Shown one piece after another: positions 50,079 to 59,606 of a stretch of 64,000 bases of DNA. Numbering within the stretch: position 1 is the stretch's first letter; every line of letters begins with the position of its first letter. The stretch comes from Betaproteobacteria bacterium HGW-Betaproteobacteria-3 (GTDB taxonomy: Bacteria > Pseudomonadota > Gammaproteobacteria > Burkholderiales > Burkholderiaceae_C): the NCBI GenBank assembly GCA_002842205.1, contig PHCI01000024.1, positions 1 to 64,000 of the forward strand. The letters are read 5' to 3'. A model generated the notes under the pieces. It saw nothing but the letters and a program-made list of their open reading frames with translations, ran no database searches and was not told where the DNA came from. The position numbers and the translations under genes are program-made.

Positions 50079-51131
50079 ATGTCGAAGCCCGAAACCACCG
50101 CACTACAGTACCCTTTCGAGCCACCTGCTCCAGGTCATGCGGCGGAAATCGCCCCTGGCGTGCACTGGATCCGGCTGTCCATGCCATTCCGGCTGGACCA
50201 CATCAACGTCTGGGCCATCGAAACGCACGATGGCTGGGTGCTGGTGGACACCGGTCTGAACGACCCCGGCACCGTGGCAGCATGGCTGGCACTCATGGCC
50301 CAGGGGCCGCTGGCGCGCCCGCTGCAGGGTGTGTACGCCACGCACATGCACCCCGACCACATCGGCCTCGCGGGTTGGTTCACGCGCCGCGCCGGTGTAC
50401 CGCTCTACATGAGCCGCCTTGAATACCTCACCTGCCGCGTCATGCACGCCGACACGAGCCGTGAGGCACCGCCCGACGGCGTGCTGTTCTGTCGGCGCGC
50501 CGGCTGGTCCGAGGCTGCTATCGAAAGCTATCGCAGCCGCTTCGGCAGTTTTGGCAAGCACATCCACGCACTGCCAGAGAGCTTCCGACGCCTGCAAGAT
50601 GGAGAACAGATTTCATTGGGCACGCATACCTGGCAGGCGGTCACCACCAGTGGCCACTCGCCGGAACATATCAGCCTTTACTGCCCGGACCTGAAGCTGC
50701 TGATCGCGGGCGATCAGGTGCTGCCGCGGATTTCGTCCAACGTTTCGGTGTTCGCCAGCGAACCCCAGGCCAACCCGCTCAAGGAGTGGTACGAATCGCT
50801 GGAAAAGCTGCTGCAGATGGTGCCCGCCGATGTGCTGGTGCTGCCCTCCCACAACGAACCCTTTTACGGACTGCACGAACGCCTGCACGCGCTCAAGGCC
50901 AACCAGACCCAGGCGCTGGTGCGGCTGCGCCAGCAGTTGCAGGGTGGACCGCAGCGGATCGTGGACGTATTCCCCGCCCTGTTTCACCGCTCCATCGGCG
51001 AGAAGGATGAACAGCAACTGAGTCTCGCCACGGGGGAAGCCGTGGCTTGCATGAACTACCTCATCGCAGAACGTGCCGTGGATTGCACCGTGGATGGAAA
51101 TGGCGTCGCGTGGTACGCGCTGAAACAATGA
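50079..51131 (+). CDS. MBL-fold metallo-hydrolase
   Basis: A 350-residue protein from MSKPETTALQYPFEPP. The metallo-beta-lactamase motif ATHMHPDHIGLAG (HxHxDH) is near residue 89. Later metal ligands are likely in TTSGHSPEHISLY (His) and LLIAGDQVLP (Asp), then LPSHNEPF (His). The MBL fold hydrolyses thioesters, lactones or phosphate esters. Here a thioesterase or lactonase step in the pathway is plausible but not shown. It is the last gene of the plus-strand operon. The frame extends upstream into the SDR, but 50079 is the first sensible start. Confidence 0.82.
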   Translation: MSKPETTALQYPFEPPAPGHAAEIAPGVHWIRLSMPFRLDHINVWAIETHDGWVLVDTGLNDPGTVAAWLALMAQGPLARPLQGVYATHMHPDHIGLAGWFTRRAGVPLYMSRLEYLTCRVMHADTSREAPPDGVLFCRRAGWSEAAIESYRSRFGSFGKHIHALPESFRRLQDGEQISLGTHTWQAVTTSGHSPEHISLYCPDLKLLIAGDQVLPRISSNVSVFASEPQANPLKEWYESLEKLLQMVPADVLVLPSHNEPFYGLHERLHALKANQTQALVRLRQQLQGGPQRIVDVFPALFHRSIGEKDEQQLSLATGEAVACMNYLIAERAVDCTVDGNGVAWYALKQ

Positions 51132-51327
51132 AGCACTGAGTAAGCGCGCCTTCCCCCCAATATATCGGCGCAACCGCGCGGCCATCCCACTTTTGAAGCA
51201 GTAGACCTAGGCGGCAAAGATGGTGTCCACCAATTCGATTTAGGCGAACACCATGCCGCAGGAAATGAAAGTCAGGTATTGGCACCAGCAGTCATAGACC
51301 AAGCCAAGCTTGGTGACGACTCTCAGC
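51132..51327. other. Gap at the end of the catabolic operon with a possible gene remnant
   Basis: A 196-bp gap between the MBL gene and the convergent LuxR-type gene. On the minus strand at about 51245-51310 a short frame reads LGLVYDCWCQYLTFISCGMVFA and stops, which looks like a protein C-terminus without the rest of a gene. It has no start or ribosome-binding site. It may be a transposase or transporter tail left by a deletion. No terminator hairpin is obvious. Confidence 0.3.
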
Positions 51328-52110
51328 CTACAACAGCCCGTAAAGACGGGCAATGCGAACAGCTGTACGCCGGTCAGGGGCCCCCAGTTTGGCATTGAGT
51401 CGCTGAAACCGGCAGTCGATGGTTTTGGCCTCCAGATTCATAGCGGCGCCGATGACCTTGCTGCTGTGGCCGGCGGCCTCGTGATGCAGGAGGTTCAAGT
51501 CGGCTTCTGTGAGGGTCGCCCCTCGGAGCAGCTCCTCGCGCATGGATTTTGCGATCCAGTGATGCAGCTCCATGGCCAGCGCACGCGCCAGCACCCGCAC
51601 CTGGGGAAAATTTTCGCCGTCAAATCTATCGGAGTCTGCAGATCCCAGGCACAGGACACCCACCCGGGAGAGTCCCACGGGGCTCGGAGCCGGAGCAATC
51701 AGGGCAGCGGCGAAGCCATGCTCTGCAGCTGCTTGGACAAAGGCGTCTTCTTCAGTGGATGAGCAGGCCAAGTTGCTGGAGCGGGCGGGTTCCGCGTTGC
51801 TCGATGCATACCGCAACCAGGGATCATGTTCGAACCACCGGTGAGAGGCGTATTCCGCCGCCCATGATGGATCGCAGGCCCACAGTGACCGAAGAGATGT
51901 TCGGGTCGCATCGTCCCGAAGGCAACTCAGAAAGACGCCAGCATCCGCACCGAGACCTACAACGGCCTCTTGAAACAGTGAAATCACCTCGCCGGAAGAC
52001 CTCACATCTGTGATCAGCGGAAGCACCTTCAAAACACGAACGTTGTCCACGATGGCACGCTCACGCGATGCAAACCGGTTGGGATCGGCGTTGGTCTGCA
52101 AGTGCCGCAT
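51328..52110 (-). CDS. LuxR-family transcriptional regulator with autoinducer-binding-like domain
   Basis: About 260 residues from MRHLQTNADPNRF. The N-terminal part (to ~175) has the LuxR-type ligand-domain arrangement, including HRWFEHDPWLRYA (compare the WxxYDPxxxH element) and GVLCLGSADSDRF. The C-terminal ~65 residues are a GerE/LuxR helix-turn-helix, LTEADLNLLHHEAAGHSSKVIGAAM followed by TIDCRFQRLNAKLGAPDRRTAVRIA. No luxI-like synthase is in the window, so it may be an orphan receptor. The start is uncertain: candidates are 52152, 52110 and a GTG at 52050, the last avoiding overlap with the upstream gene. Confidence 0.75.
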   Translation of the reverse strand: MRHLQTNADPNRFASRERAIVDNVRVLKVLPLITDVRSSGEVISLFQEAVVGLGADAGVFLSCLRDDATRTSLRSLWACDPSWAAEYASHRWFEHDPWLRYASSNAEPARSSNLACSSTEEDAFVQAAAEHGFAAALIAPAPSPVGLSRVGVLCLGSADSDRFDGENFPQVRVLARALAMELHHWIAKSMREELLRGATLTEADLNLLHHEAAGHSSKVIGAAMNLEAKTIDCRFQRLNAKLGAPDRRTAVRIARLYGLL

Positions 52111-52522
52111 GGCCTTCACGCACCAGCTTGCTGAACAGCAGGCCATCTTCAAACCTCAGGGGCTCATGGGCACACCAGTGGTCGAAGCTCTTCACGTCAC
52201 CAAACACCATCGTCTGTACCAGCCGCATGCCCGTACCCTGACGTTGGGTGCGCTCCATCAGCAGACCATGGTTGATCCCGCGCAGCAAGAAGGTTACAGC
52301 ACCATCGCCTGATGCCAGCGAGGTCTCGCCTGCCGCAACAGGCGGAGCATTGCGACCTGCTGTGGACGTCGAGATGCCGGCCCGCTTCGCGATCAATGCA
52401 GAACGTTTGGACCCCAGGGGTCGGGCGGGCGCGTCGATGGGGTCGATGCGACGTTTGACCGGGGGTCGAGCCAATACCGAAGGTGCTGACGGCGTCACCT
52501 CGGGAGTTTGAAGGTTGTTCAT
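52061..52522 (-). CDS. Protein of unknown function upstream of the LuxR-type gene
   Basis: About 153 residues from MNNLQTPEVTPSAPS. It is not recognised. The first ~65 residues are Pro/Arg/Ser-rich and probably disordered. The C-terminal half has GAVTFLLRGINHGLLMER, RLVQTMVFGDVKSFDHWCAHEPLRF and LFSKLVREGHAAL, which looks folded. The ATG at 52522 has AGGAG 6 bases upstream. The stop falls inside the 5' end of the LuxR-type gene, so the two are probably co-transcribed. Confidence 0.5.
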   Translation of the reverse strand: MNNLQTPEVTPSAPSVLARPPVKRRIDPIDAPARPLGSKRSALIAKRAGISTSTAGRNAPPVAAGETSLASGDGAVTFLLRGINHGLLMERTQRQGTGMRLVQTMVFGDVKSFDHWCAHEPLRFEDGLLFSKLVREGHAALADQRRSQPVCIA

Positions 52523-52722
52523 CCCCACTCCTGCAGGCCTGGTTGACCGACAGGCCGCTCAGTGCTGACACTGCGTGGCCCACGTATCAAGTCTCAACAG
52601 ACTGGATGGAGGGAAGGGTAGACAAGCCCGTCTCGCGCTGTCAAAGGAAATCCGGTCAGGGCGACCAAATCTGCAGCTGGTTCAGTCGGGCTAAACGACG
52701 AAAGCCCGGTGCACGTTGCGCG

Positions 52723-53136
52723 TCAAATCACTGCCGGTGCGCTGCTTTGGCTCAAAGCATTCAGCAACGAGAACGCATCGTCGGCTCGGTCCACCGGAAT
52801 GAACAGGTGATCGTGGTGGAAGGCGGCGACCGCGTTGCAAGGTATGCCCGCCTTGGCCAGGGCTGTGGAGATCATGGCAAGAAAGCCGATAGCCTCCAGT
52901 GACGAATGCACGGTGAGCGTGATGAGTTTGGCCTCGAAGATGTAGGGCACCTGGACCCGTATGGCTTGAGAGAACTCAACGATGGCCGTCAGGCCTTCTG
53001 ACTCCGTGAACGTGCAAATGGGAGCGAGGCCGACAGGGAGGCGATGGTCCGGGAAGGTGCAGTACACGTAGGTCTCTGGCCGAAGATCAGGGGCCATCAA
53101 CTGCTGCAGCCGAACTTGGTCTTTTTCTCCGATCAT
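52723..53136 (-). CDS. ACT-domain protein
   Basis: About 137 residues from MIGEKDQVRLQQL. The N-terminal half (RPETYVYCTFPDHRLPVGLAPICTFTESEGLTAIV) and the C-terminal half, with FEAKLITLTVHSSLEAIGFLAMISTALAKAGIPCNAVAAFHHDHLFIP, resemble tandem ACT folds, small regulatory domains that bind amino acids. The last part follows the ACT pattern of a strand, a helix over S.L...G.....I...L...GI, and H..H.FV. It has no attached enzyme, so it is probably a stand-alone sensor. Ligand and partner are unknown. Confidence 0.65.
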   Translation of the reverse strand: MIGEKDQVRLQQLMAPDLRPETYVYCTFPDHRLPVGLAPICTFTESEGLTAIVEFSQAIRVQVPYIFEAKLITLTVHSSLEAIGFLAMISTALAKAGIPCNAVAAFHHDHLFIPVDRADDAFSLLNALSQSSAPAVI

Positions 53137-53407
53137 CCGATGGCCTCCTGCACAGGGCAATGGTGTTGGCTTTCGGCGCTGATTATGGTCGGCTGGAGTT
53201 CATCCTGCGCGTGCAGGAGTACGCGGGTGCACCGCTGAAAGGACCGGTTTAGCTGAATTGACGTGAGGTCAAAGTTCCTAAACCACCAGCACGCTGCTGG
53301 GATCTCCTGCTACCGTTTGGCGCGGCCTGGGCCTTGTGCTCCGACATACGCTCCCGTGCGCTGCGAGGCCGTCCGCAGCCACACGCCGTGAGGAAGGGGT
53401 GTCCATC

Positions 53408-54355
53408 ATGACAACGACTTCGCATGTCCTTGCGGACATGGCCGCGCTTCGATCAGAGCTGCACCAACAGGGTGATCCACACCGCCAGCTGTTTCGATTA
53501 GAGCCTTGGCGTGCTGTGCTGGACATAGCCTTCGACTGGCTCATCGTACTCAGCTCGGTGGCGCTGGTCGTTTGGTGGAGCGAGATGTGCGCGCCTCTGG
53601 CCGTTGTGCTGATCGCCAACCGTCAACGTGCGCTCGGCAACATCCTCCACGATGCGGGGCATCGAAATATTTGGCGGGATCCCCTGAGAAACGACCTGGT
53701 GGCGCGAATTTTCATCGCGCCCTTGCTGTTCTCCAGCCTGTCCCGCTACCGCGAAACACACTTCAAACACCACATGGAACTGGGGACCGAGGGTGGAGAT
53801 CCTGATCTTCTGTTTTCTTCTCGGAATTCCTCAACGTCCTGGGTGTCGCACTACTTGGACCAGGTCCTTTCGTTGAACGCGTGGCTTTCTTCGTTTCGTG
53901 GACACCTGTTTTCGTGTCAGGTCCGAACCGTCAGTCAGCTCTACATCCTCGCGTGGTGGGGCGGTGCCATGGCGCTGATGTGGACCGTGGCTGGCCCCGA
54001 CTTCACCATCACCTTCATGGCTTTGTGGCTGCTGGCCAGGGCGAGCGCTTTTCATCTGATCACCACCTTTCGTGAAATGTGTGACCACCTCGGCCTTCAA
54101 CCAGGCGGCGTGTTCACCTTCTCCCGCGACATGGTTTGCCACGGCTTCTGGCGCAAGCTCATCCACCCGCGCAACAACGGCTACCACCTCACCCATCACC
54201 TCTTGCCGGCCGTGCCTTACTACCGACTGCCCGAGGCGCACCGGCTGCTGAAAGGGCAGGGGGTTTTTCAAGAGCGCGGCAAGGTCTGTTGTTCGTATTT
54301 CACGGGCCCAGACCCGGTCACTTCAACATGGATAGGACCGGGGCAGTTTCAATGA
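53408..54355 (+). CDS. Fatty-acid desaturase-family membrane protein
   Basis: A 315-residue membrane di-iron enzyme from MTTTSHVLADMAALRSEL. The three His boxes are present: HDAGH (about 81-85), HFKHH (about 118-122) and YHLTHHL (about 275-281), with hydrophobic segments between them. The family includes desaturases, hydroxylases and ring modifiers acting on lipids or carotenoids. The substrate here is unknown. GAGGAAGGGG precedes the ATG. Its stop overlaps the start of the downstream transporter (ATGA), so the transporter may have moved a product or substrate of this enzyme. Confidence 0.8.
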   Translation: MTTTSHVLADMAALRSELHQQGDPHRQLFRLEPWRAVLDIAFDWLIVLSSVALVVWWSEMCAPLAVVLIANRQRALGNILHDAGHRNIWRDPLRNDLVARIFIAPLLFSSLSRYRETHFKHHMELGTEGGDPDLLFSSRNSSTSWVSHYLDQVLSLNAWLSSFRGHLFSCQVRTVSQLYILAWWGGAMALMWTVAGPDFTITFMALWLLARASAFHLITTFREMCDHLGLQPGGVFTFSRDMVCHGFWRKLIHPRNNGYHLTHHLLPAVPYYRLPEAHRLLKGQGVFQERGKVCCSYFTGPDPVTSTWIGPGQFQ

Positions 54356-54861
54356 ACAGGTCGCTGGGCAGCCTGCAAGTTGCTGCGCTGCTGGTCTCTG
54401 CGAGTTACGGGATCGGCTTCCTTTTCGGTTCGGGCGAGCTTGCGCTCTCTCACGGCATGGCGGGCAGCATCTACGGGGTCGCAACCGGTTTCGGCATGCT
54501 GGTGTTGGCCGTTTTTGCACGGAAGCTGTGTGCCGTGGGACTCCCGGTCTGGGCGCTGTTTGGCCGTGCTTACGGGGCGCAGCTTGAAGGCATGGTGGCT
54601 CTGCTCTCGTTAATCTGGATGTCGGGCGTTCTGGCAGCCCAGATTCAGGGCGGAGTGGCTGTACTGGTGTTGCTCGGTCTTGGTGAGGTGAACGGGTACA
54701 TCACGATTTTGTTGCTGATCTACGGCGCGTCGCGTTTGAACCTGCGGTTCGCATCTGCCGTGTTTGCCATTTGCCTCCTTGCGAGCGCTGCGGTGCTGGT
54801 CTATGCCCTGGTTGTTGCGGATGGCGTTGACCTATACCTGTCCGCGCCGATCCAAATTTGA
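54352..54861 (+). pseudogene. Sodium-solute-symporter-like transporter, N-terminal part cut by IS21-family element
   Basis: Begins at the ATG overlapping the desaturase stop and reads MNRSLGSLQVAALLVSAS, then GIGFLFGSGELALSHG and further hydrophobic segments up to VADGVDLYL at about 54838. The last codons (SAPIQI, stop at 54861) are encoded by the IS21-family left end. The gene resumes at 57517. Joined across the insertion (487 bp + 782 bp) the frame is exactly maintained, giving a 422-residue protein with about 11-12 hydrophobic segments and a LeuT-fold, SSS-like look. Transport substrate is unknown. Confidence 0.85.
54830..54838. repeat. Left copy of the target duplication of the IS21-family element
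   Basis: ACCTATACC at 54830-54838 is repeated at 57508-57516 directly outside the right end. It is 9 bp, or 8 bp plus a chance match; IS21 elements usually give 4-8 bp. It shows a simple insertion. Confidence 0.85.
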
Positions 54862-55034
54862 GCCACCGTGCCGACTGAATATTGAGCCAGGGGTGGAAGC
54901 CGACTTTTGTGGGGTCGGCTGTGGATAAGTGTAGGTGCTGTCCTGGTTCGGCGATCTCCTTGTTGTTGTGTTGAAGGCGATGGGCAAGACGCGCAGGGCG
55001 TAGCCCGTAGCGGCTTGCACAGCGCGGCACTTGC

Positions 55035-55856
55035 TCAGAATGGGTCGGGCTCAGCCTGCGTCGAGGCACTCTTTCGCGCCTGCTCGCGGGCCTTGATCCG
55101 CTTCGTGGCTGCGGCCGTGCTGCGACTGAACCGGATCGACTCGTTGCCCGTCTCCACGATGTGGCAGTGGTGCGTGAGTCGGTCCAGCAGCGCGGTGGTC
55201 ATCTTCGCGTCGCCGAACACGCTGGACCATTCGGCGAAGTCCAGGTTGGTCGTGATCATCACGCTGGTGTGTTCGTACAGCTTGCTCAGCAGGTGGAACA
55301 GCAGCGCCCCACCGGCCTGGCTGAACGGCAGATAGCCCAGCTCGTCCAGAATGACCAGGTCCATGCGCAGCAGGCTGGCTGCGATGCGCCCGGCCTTGCC
55401 TTGGGCCTTCTCCTGCTCCAGTGCGTTGACCAGATCGACCGTGGAGTAGAAGCGCACCCGCTTGCCGTGCCGGGTGATGCCCGAGACGCCCATGGCCGTG
55501 GCCAGATGCGTCTTGCCTGTGCCCGGGCCGCCAACCAGCACCACGTTGTGCGCCTCGTCGGTGAAGGCCGTGGTGGCCAGCGTCTCCACCAGCTTGCGGT
55601 CCACCGGTGAGACCTCGAAGTCAAAGCCCGCCATGTCGCGGTGCACCGGGAACTTCGCCGCGTGCATCTGGTGGCTGACCGAGCGCATCGCCCGGTCCGT
55701 GCCCTCGGCCTGCAGCAGGTGCTCGATCAGCCAGCGCGAGGACTCGATGCCCACACCGCCAGCCTCGCCACCGCCTTGCTCGACCAGATCGGCCCACGCG
55801 CCGGCCATGCCGTGCAGGCGCAGTGCCTTGAGTTCGACCAGCACGTCAGTCTTCAT
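55035..55856 (-). CDS. istB: IS21-family helper ATPase IstB
   Basis: A 273-residue AAA+ (DnaC-like) protein. Walker [12 protein letters not shown] (about 103-113) and Walker [20 protein letters not shown] are the IstB hallmarks, followed by [18 protein letters not shown] and [18 protein letters not shown]. It shapes target DNA for the IstA transposase. The start overlaps the istA stop by 11 bp. The Arg/Lys-rich C-terminus is normal. Confidence 0.95.
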   Translation of the reverse strand: MKTDVLVELKALRLHGMAGAWADLVEQGGGEAGGVGIESSRWLIEHLLQAEGTDRAMRSVSHQMHAAKFPVHRDMAGFDFEVSPVDRKLVETLATTAFTDEAHNVVLVGGPGTGKTHLATAMGVSGITRHGKRVRFYSTVDLVNALEQEKAQGKAGRIAASLLRMDLVILDELGYLPFSQAGGALLFHLLSKLYEHTSVMITTNLDFAEWSSVFGDAKMTTALLDRLTHHCHIVETGNESIRFSRSTAAATKRIKAREQARKSASTQAEPDPF

Positions 55857-57390
55857 GGCTGGCTCCCTCGGTGGTGACGCCCACGGTGTTGTCCATGGTG
55901 TCCGAGCGCAGGCTGTCGTAACGCGCCGTGTTCGCCAGCGGCGGCGTGCTCACTCTCAGCAGTGTGGCCGCCGTGGGCGGCAACGGCTGCGCGTTGAGCC
56001 GGTTCAGCACATTGACCACGTGCTCCACGCTGACCTTGCCCGGTGCACCGCTCTCCAGCGCCAGTTCGATGGCCACCAACACCGCGTCCAGACCGGCGCT
56101 GAGCACGATGGCCAGCACCTGCGCCATGACCCGGTCGCCGCCCGGGTTGCGCAGCAGTCCACGGCGCAGCCGCTGCAGCGGCTCGGGCATGTCGGCAAAG
56201 GGGGCGCCGTTTCTCAGCGCGCCGGGTTTCCTCTGCAGCAGCGGGATGTAGTGCTGCCAGTCGTACCGGGTCTCGCCCGCGTTGCTCAGCCGTTCGTGGC
56301 GCGCGATGACCTCATCATCCGCCACCACGACCACGCTGCCCGGGTACAGCCGCGTGCTGACCATCTGGCCCACCCGTTCGCACGGCACCGAATAGCGGTT
56401 GCGCGCCACCGACACCAGGCAGGTGCTGGAGACCCGCGCGGGTTTCTCGACGTAGCCATCGAAGGGCACCGGCATGGGCATGAGGTGCGCCCGCTCGTGT
56501 TCGAGCATCTCGGCCACGCTGAACTGGGTGTGTTCGGGGTGGCGCACCTCGTCCCACAACTCGCGGCAGCGCTGGCCCAGCCAGGCGTTGAGTTCGGTGA
56601 AGCTGCCGAACTTGATCTTGGCCGCGTCGATCCAGATGCGCCGGCGGCTGTCTTGCACGTTCTTCTCCACCACCCCTTTCTCCCAGCCGCTGGCCACGTT
56701 GCAGAAGTCCGGGTCATAGAGGTAGTGCGCGCACATGGTGGCAAAGCGCTCGTTGACGATGCGCCCCTTGCCCTTCTTGACCTTGTCCACCGCGGTCTTC
56801 ATGTTGTCGTAGATGCCCCGGCGCGCCACGCCGCCCAGCGCGGCGAAGCTGCGGGTGTGGGCATCGAACAGCATCTCGTGGCCCTGGCTGGGGTAGGCCA
56901 CCAGCCAGAAGGCCCGACTGGCGCACAGCTTCATGTGTGAGACCTGCACCCGGTAGTAGATGCCACCGATCACCAGGCCTTCCTCGCTCCAGTCGAACTG
57001 GAAGGCCTCGCCCAGCTCGAAGGCCAGGGGCACAAAGGCGTTGCCCGCAGACTCCTGACCTTCGCCCTGGCGCCAGGCCCGGATGAAGTCGGTCACCCGC
57101 GTGTAACCGCCTTCGTAACCCGCAGCTTTGATCTCGGCGTACAGCGCCTTGGCCGTGCGACGCTCGCGCTTGGGCCTGTGTGCGTCTGCTTTCAAGGCCT
57201 GCCTGAGCACGTCGTGGAACGCCGTGAGTTTGTTGGGCTGTTCACTGCGCCGGTACTTCGGTGGACCGTCCACCTCACCGTTCAGCCACTTCGCAACCGT
57301 GTTGCGCGAGAGCCCTGTCATGCGCGATATCTCGCGCTCCGACTTGTTCTTCCGGGCATGCAAATGCCGGATCCTGCCAATCATGTCCAT
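55846..57390 (-). CDS. istA: IS21-family transposase IstA
   Basis: A 514-residue DDE transposase from [18 protein letters not shown]. An N-terminal helix-turn-helix ([19 protein letters not shown], about 19-37) precedes the RNase H-like core: [16 protein letters not shown] (first Asp), [24 protein letters not shown] (second Asp) and [19 protein letters not shown] (catalytic Glu). A C-terminal beta-barrel follows. AAGGAG 8 bases before the ATG at 57390 decides the start. Confidence 0.95.
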   Translation of the reverse strand: MDMIGRIRHLHARKNKSEREISRMTGLSRNTVAKWLNGEVDGPPKYRRSEQPNKLTAFHDVLRQALKADAHRPKRERRTAKALYAEIKAAGYEGGYTRVTDFIRAWRQGEGQESAGNAFVPLAFELGEAFQFDWSEEGLVIGGIYYRVQVSHMKLCASRAFWLVAYPSQGHEMLFDAHTRSFAALGGVARRGIYDNMKTAVDKVKKGKGRIVNERFATMCAHYLYDPDFCNVASGWEKGVVEKNVQDSRRRIWIDAAKIKFGSFTELNAWLGQRCRELWDEVRHPEHTQFSVAEMLEHERAHLMPMPVPFDGYVEKPARVSSTCLVSVARNRYSVPCERVGQMVSTRLYPGSVVVVADDEVIARHERLSNAGETRYDWQHYIPLLQRKPGALRNGAPFADMPEPLQRLRRGLLRNPGGDRVMAQVLAIVLSAGLDAVLVAIELALESGAPGKVSVEHVVNVLNRLNAQPLPPTAATLLRVSTPPLANTARYDSLRSDTMDNTVGVTTEGASHED

Positions 57391-57507
57391 GGTGATCACT
57401 CCTTGTCCTCTGCTGCACAAAAAAACAGCAGAGTAGGTTGTTCACCTGGCTCAGTTTTGGGTCGGCACTACCCTCAAAAGTGGCTCAGTTTTCGGTCGGC
57501 GCCAACA

Positions 57508-57516
57508 ACCTATACC
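57508..57516. repeat. Right copy of the target duplication of the IS21-family element
   Basis: ACCTATACC, identical to 54830-54838, immediately outside the right end of the element. Confidence 0.85.
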
Positions 57517-58298
57517 TCCAGGCGATCCCCGTTTTCAGCGAGGACTTGTCCACCTTCAGACCATCCCGCGTATTCGCCATCGCACTGGCCATTGGATTGT
57601 TGGTGTGCACCGGTGCCGACTATCAGCAGTTCGTGTTGGCCGCGCGCTCGCCCGTGGCCGCAGTGTGTGGCTGCGTTCTGGCTGGGCTGCTGCTGTTTGT
57701 GATCGCTTTCTTGCCGTCGGCGGTGGTGGTCGCCATGCAGAAGGGGGGAATGCTGGGCACCTTGACGGACACCAAGCAAGTGGTGCCCTGGGTGCTGGGG
57801 CGGGTCGCTGGATCCGCGGGGCAAGGCGCTGACAAACTGATGCTCATCTCACTGTCAGTGGCCGCATTGGGTGCAGGCGCAGCGGTCTTGCGAGCCATGT
57901 CAGAAGCACTGGCGTGTGCCGTTTCTGGCCATCGCTCGGCGCGCCACCCAATGTTTGCATTCATCGCCCTGGGCGTGAGCGCATTCCTCGCTTCACGTGA
58001 CCAGGGCATCGTGAACACCATGGTGTCGGTCAACGTGGTCTACATCGCCAGCATCGGCGTCTGCTTTGCAACCATGGTCACGGGGATCGTCATACCTGCT
58101 CAGCACGCGCGGTGGATCATGGCAATGGGCTTCACCGCTTCAGTCGTGGTGTATCTGGTGGGCTGGATGGGGCAGCATGGCGAAGGCACCGATCTGGTGT
58201 CACTGGTGCTCGGATGCCTCTTGTCCGCTGCCACTGCCCTTTGGTTTCGCTTTGTGGACGGGGGTTGGTCTGGCAGGTTCTCCGGCCTGCATCGGTGA
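57517..58298 (+). pseudogene. Sodium-solute-symporter-like transporter, C-terminal part
   Basis: Resumes the interrupted reading frame (LYLQAIPVFSEDLSTF) directly after the right copy of the target duplication. It has five to six further hydrophobic segments, including RVFAIALAIGLLVCTGADYQQ and FMTKQVVPW-like loop regions, and ends at 58298. A spurious start inside the IS right end (57438) would give a fused 286-residue reading. The 3' end overlaps the convergent ArgP-like gene by about 99 bp. Confidence 0.82.
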
Positions 58299-59207
58299 TG
58301 GATCGAATCTGGCCGAAGGCTCCAAGCTTCGTCGAGCCACTTTGACAATGAGGGCGGTAATGTCACTGGCCATGGGTGGTTCAAGGTCCCAGTGGTGCCA
58401 GAACAGGTCCACCATCTCCAGTACGCTGGGGCAGACGTCCACGAGTTGGCCTGCATCAACGAGAGGCCTTGCCTGCCAGCTGGGAATCAGCCCATAGCCA
58501 GCACCCATAGCAACACCTTCGAGCAAAGCGACAGGTGAGGGCAGGTAATGCCTGGCGTACCGCTCGACAGCAAATCCGAAATGCCTCTTCAGGAAGTCGT
58601 CGTGCAGCGAGTCCTTGCGGTTGAACAACACAGCCGGTGCTGAAAGCACGGCGGGCACAGTGAGCCCTCCTGGAAAGTGCGTGGCGGCGAAGGCTGGCGT
58701 CGCATAGCAGCGGTATTCCATGGCACCCAGGCATTCCGCAAAGAACCCGTCGGCCGGCTTGGCTGACGTTGAAATGCACCCGATGACATCCCCGCGAGCC
58801 AGCAGGGCAGAAGTGTGGTCTTGATCATCTGCGATCACTTCCAGGGCAACCAACTGGCTCAGCAACAACTCCCTGAGAACTTCGGGGAACCAGGTGGCCA
58901 GGGAGTCTGCATTCACGGCGATTGCCAGCGCAACGGGCGCGTGTGGCCTTGCAGTGGGCGACAACTCTTGAAGCGCCGATCCTTCAAGAATGCGCAGCGC
59001 CTTCACATGTCGAAGCAGCACCTCGCCTGCCTGTGTGGCCGCCACCGGTCTTTCACGCTTGACCAGAATGATGGACAGCGATTCTTCCAGCGCTTTGATG
59101 CGCTGGGAAACGGCGCCACGTGTGATGTTGAGGACGCTTGCAGCTCGGTCAAAGCTCTGCTGCTCGACTACTGTGGCAAACGTTTCCAAATGGTCACGAT
59201 CCAGCAT
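58200..59207 (-). CDS. LysR-family regulator, ArgP-like
   Basis: A 335-residue protein from MLDRDHLETFATVVEQQSF. The LysR winged helix-turn-helix is at about 1-60 (FDRAASVLNITRGAVSQRIKALEESL), followed by the two-lobe effector domain. The N-terminal sequence and SQRIKALEE pattern are those of ArgP/IciA-type regulators, which respond to basic amino acids and control exporters. The C-terminal ~35 residues are an extra Pro/Lys/Ser tail, and they overlap the convergent transporter gene. It does not obviously control the now-broken transporter, since the two are convergent. Start at 59207 has GGAGGAG upstream. Confidence 0.8.
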   Translation of the reverse strand: MLDRDHLETFATVVEQQSFDRAASVLNITRGAVSQRIKALEESLSIILVKRERPVAATQAGEVLLRHVKALRILEGSALQELSPTARPHAPVALAIAVNADSLATWFPEVLRELLLSQLVALEVIADDQDHTSALLARGDVIGCISTSAKPADGFFAECLGAMEYRCYATPAFAATHFPGGLTVPAVLSAPAVLFNRKDSLHDDFLKRHFGFAVERYARHYLPSPVALLEGVAMGAGYGLIPSWQARPLVDAGQLVDVCPSVLEMVDLFWHHWDLEPPMASDITALIVKVARRSLEPSARFDPSPMQAGEPARPTPVHKAKPKGSGSGQEASEHQ

Positions 59208-59606
59208 GGTGGGCTCCTCCCGTAGGGCCTCTGTGGGCTTCCCGTCAACGTCATCCATTTAGTGGAACGCTGCCATGCCATGTCCATACTTCGCGTGTAT
59301 CGAACGCATCTCAATCGTTACCAGTTTTTTCTTCGGCCTGAAGTCCGAATTGTCGGGTTGATTGGGTCGGCAGGTGTTCATCTGGGAGAAGGGGGCATAC
59401 TTTTTGAAGTGCAGCATAGGCATCGGAACTGCCACCTGTGGAACATCTTTTACAGGCGGTTGCCATGCGAATTCAACCGCCAAGTTCGATGTGGCAGTCT
59501 TTGCGAAGGAAGTTCGTTTACCTTGCAGTTCTGGACGGTGCCGCTGTCTAGAGGGGCAGTTGTGCCATGGATGGAAGCTGCAGAATACGAATTGAAAGGA
59601 GGCGGT
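59208..59606. other. Gap between the ArgP-like gene and a small membrane gene
   Basis: About 400 bp. It presumably contains the promoter of the ArgP-like gene (minus) and of the small membrane gene (plus). Open frames here (such as 59262 onward) are Cys/Arg-rich with no ribosome-binding site. No hairpin, repeat or operator stood out. Confidence 0.5.

Larger units (their letters stand above)
54839..57507 (-). mobile_element. IS21-family insertion sequence with istA and istB
   Basis: A 2669-bp element with a minus-strand istA-istB operon. The ends are TGTCCGCGCCGATCC... (from 54839) and, read inward from the right end, TGTTGGCGCCGACCG... (from 57507). Both then contain two tandem copies of a GCCGA...TGAGCCA repeat (left near 54846-54864 and 54872-54890; right near 57450-57468 and 57482-57500), typical of IS21 multi-repeat ends. 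The flanking 9-bp direct repeat and exact restoration of the transporter frame confirm the boundaries. Both genes are intact, so the element may be active. Confidence 0.92.

Noticed and set aside
55462-56940. 492-residue plus-strand reading over istA/istB
   Set aside because: Antisense of intact IS21 transposition genes.
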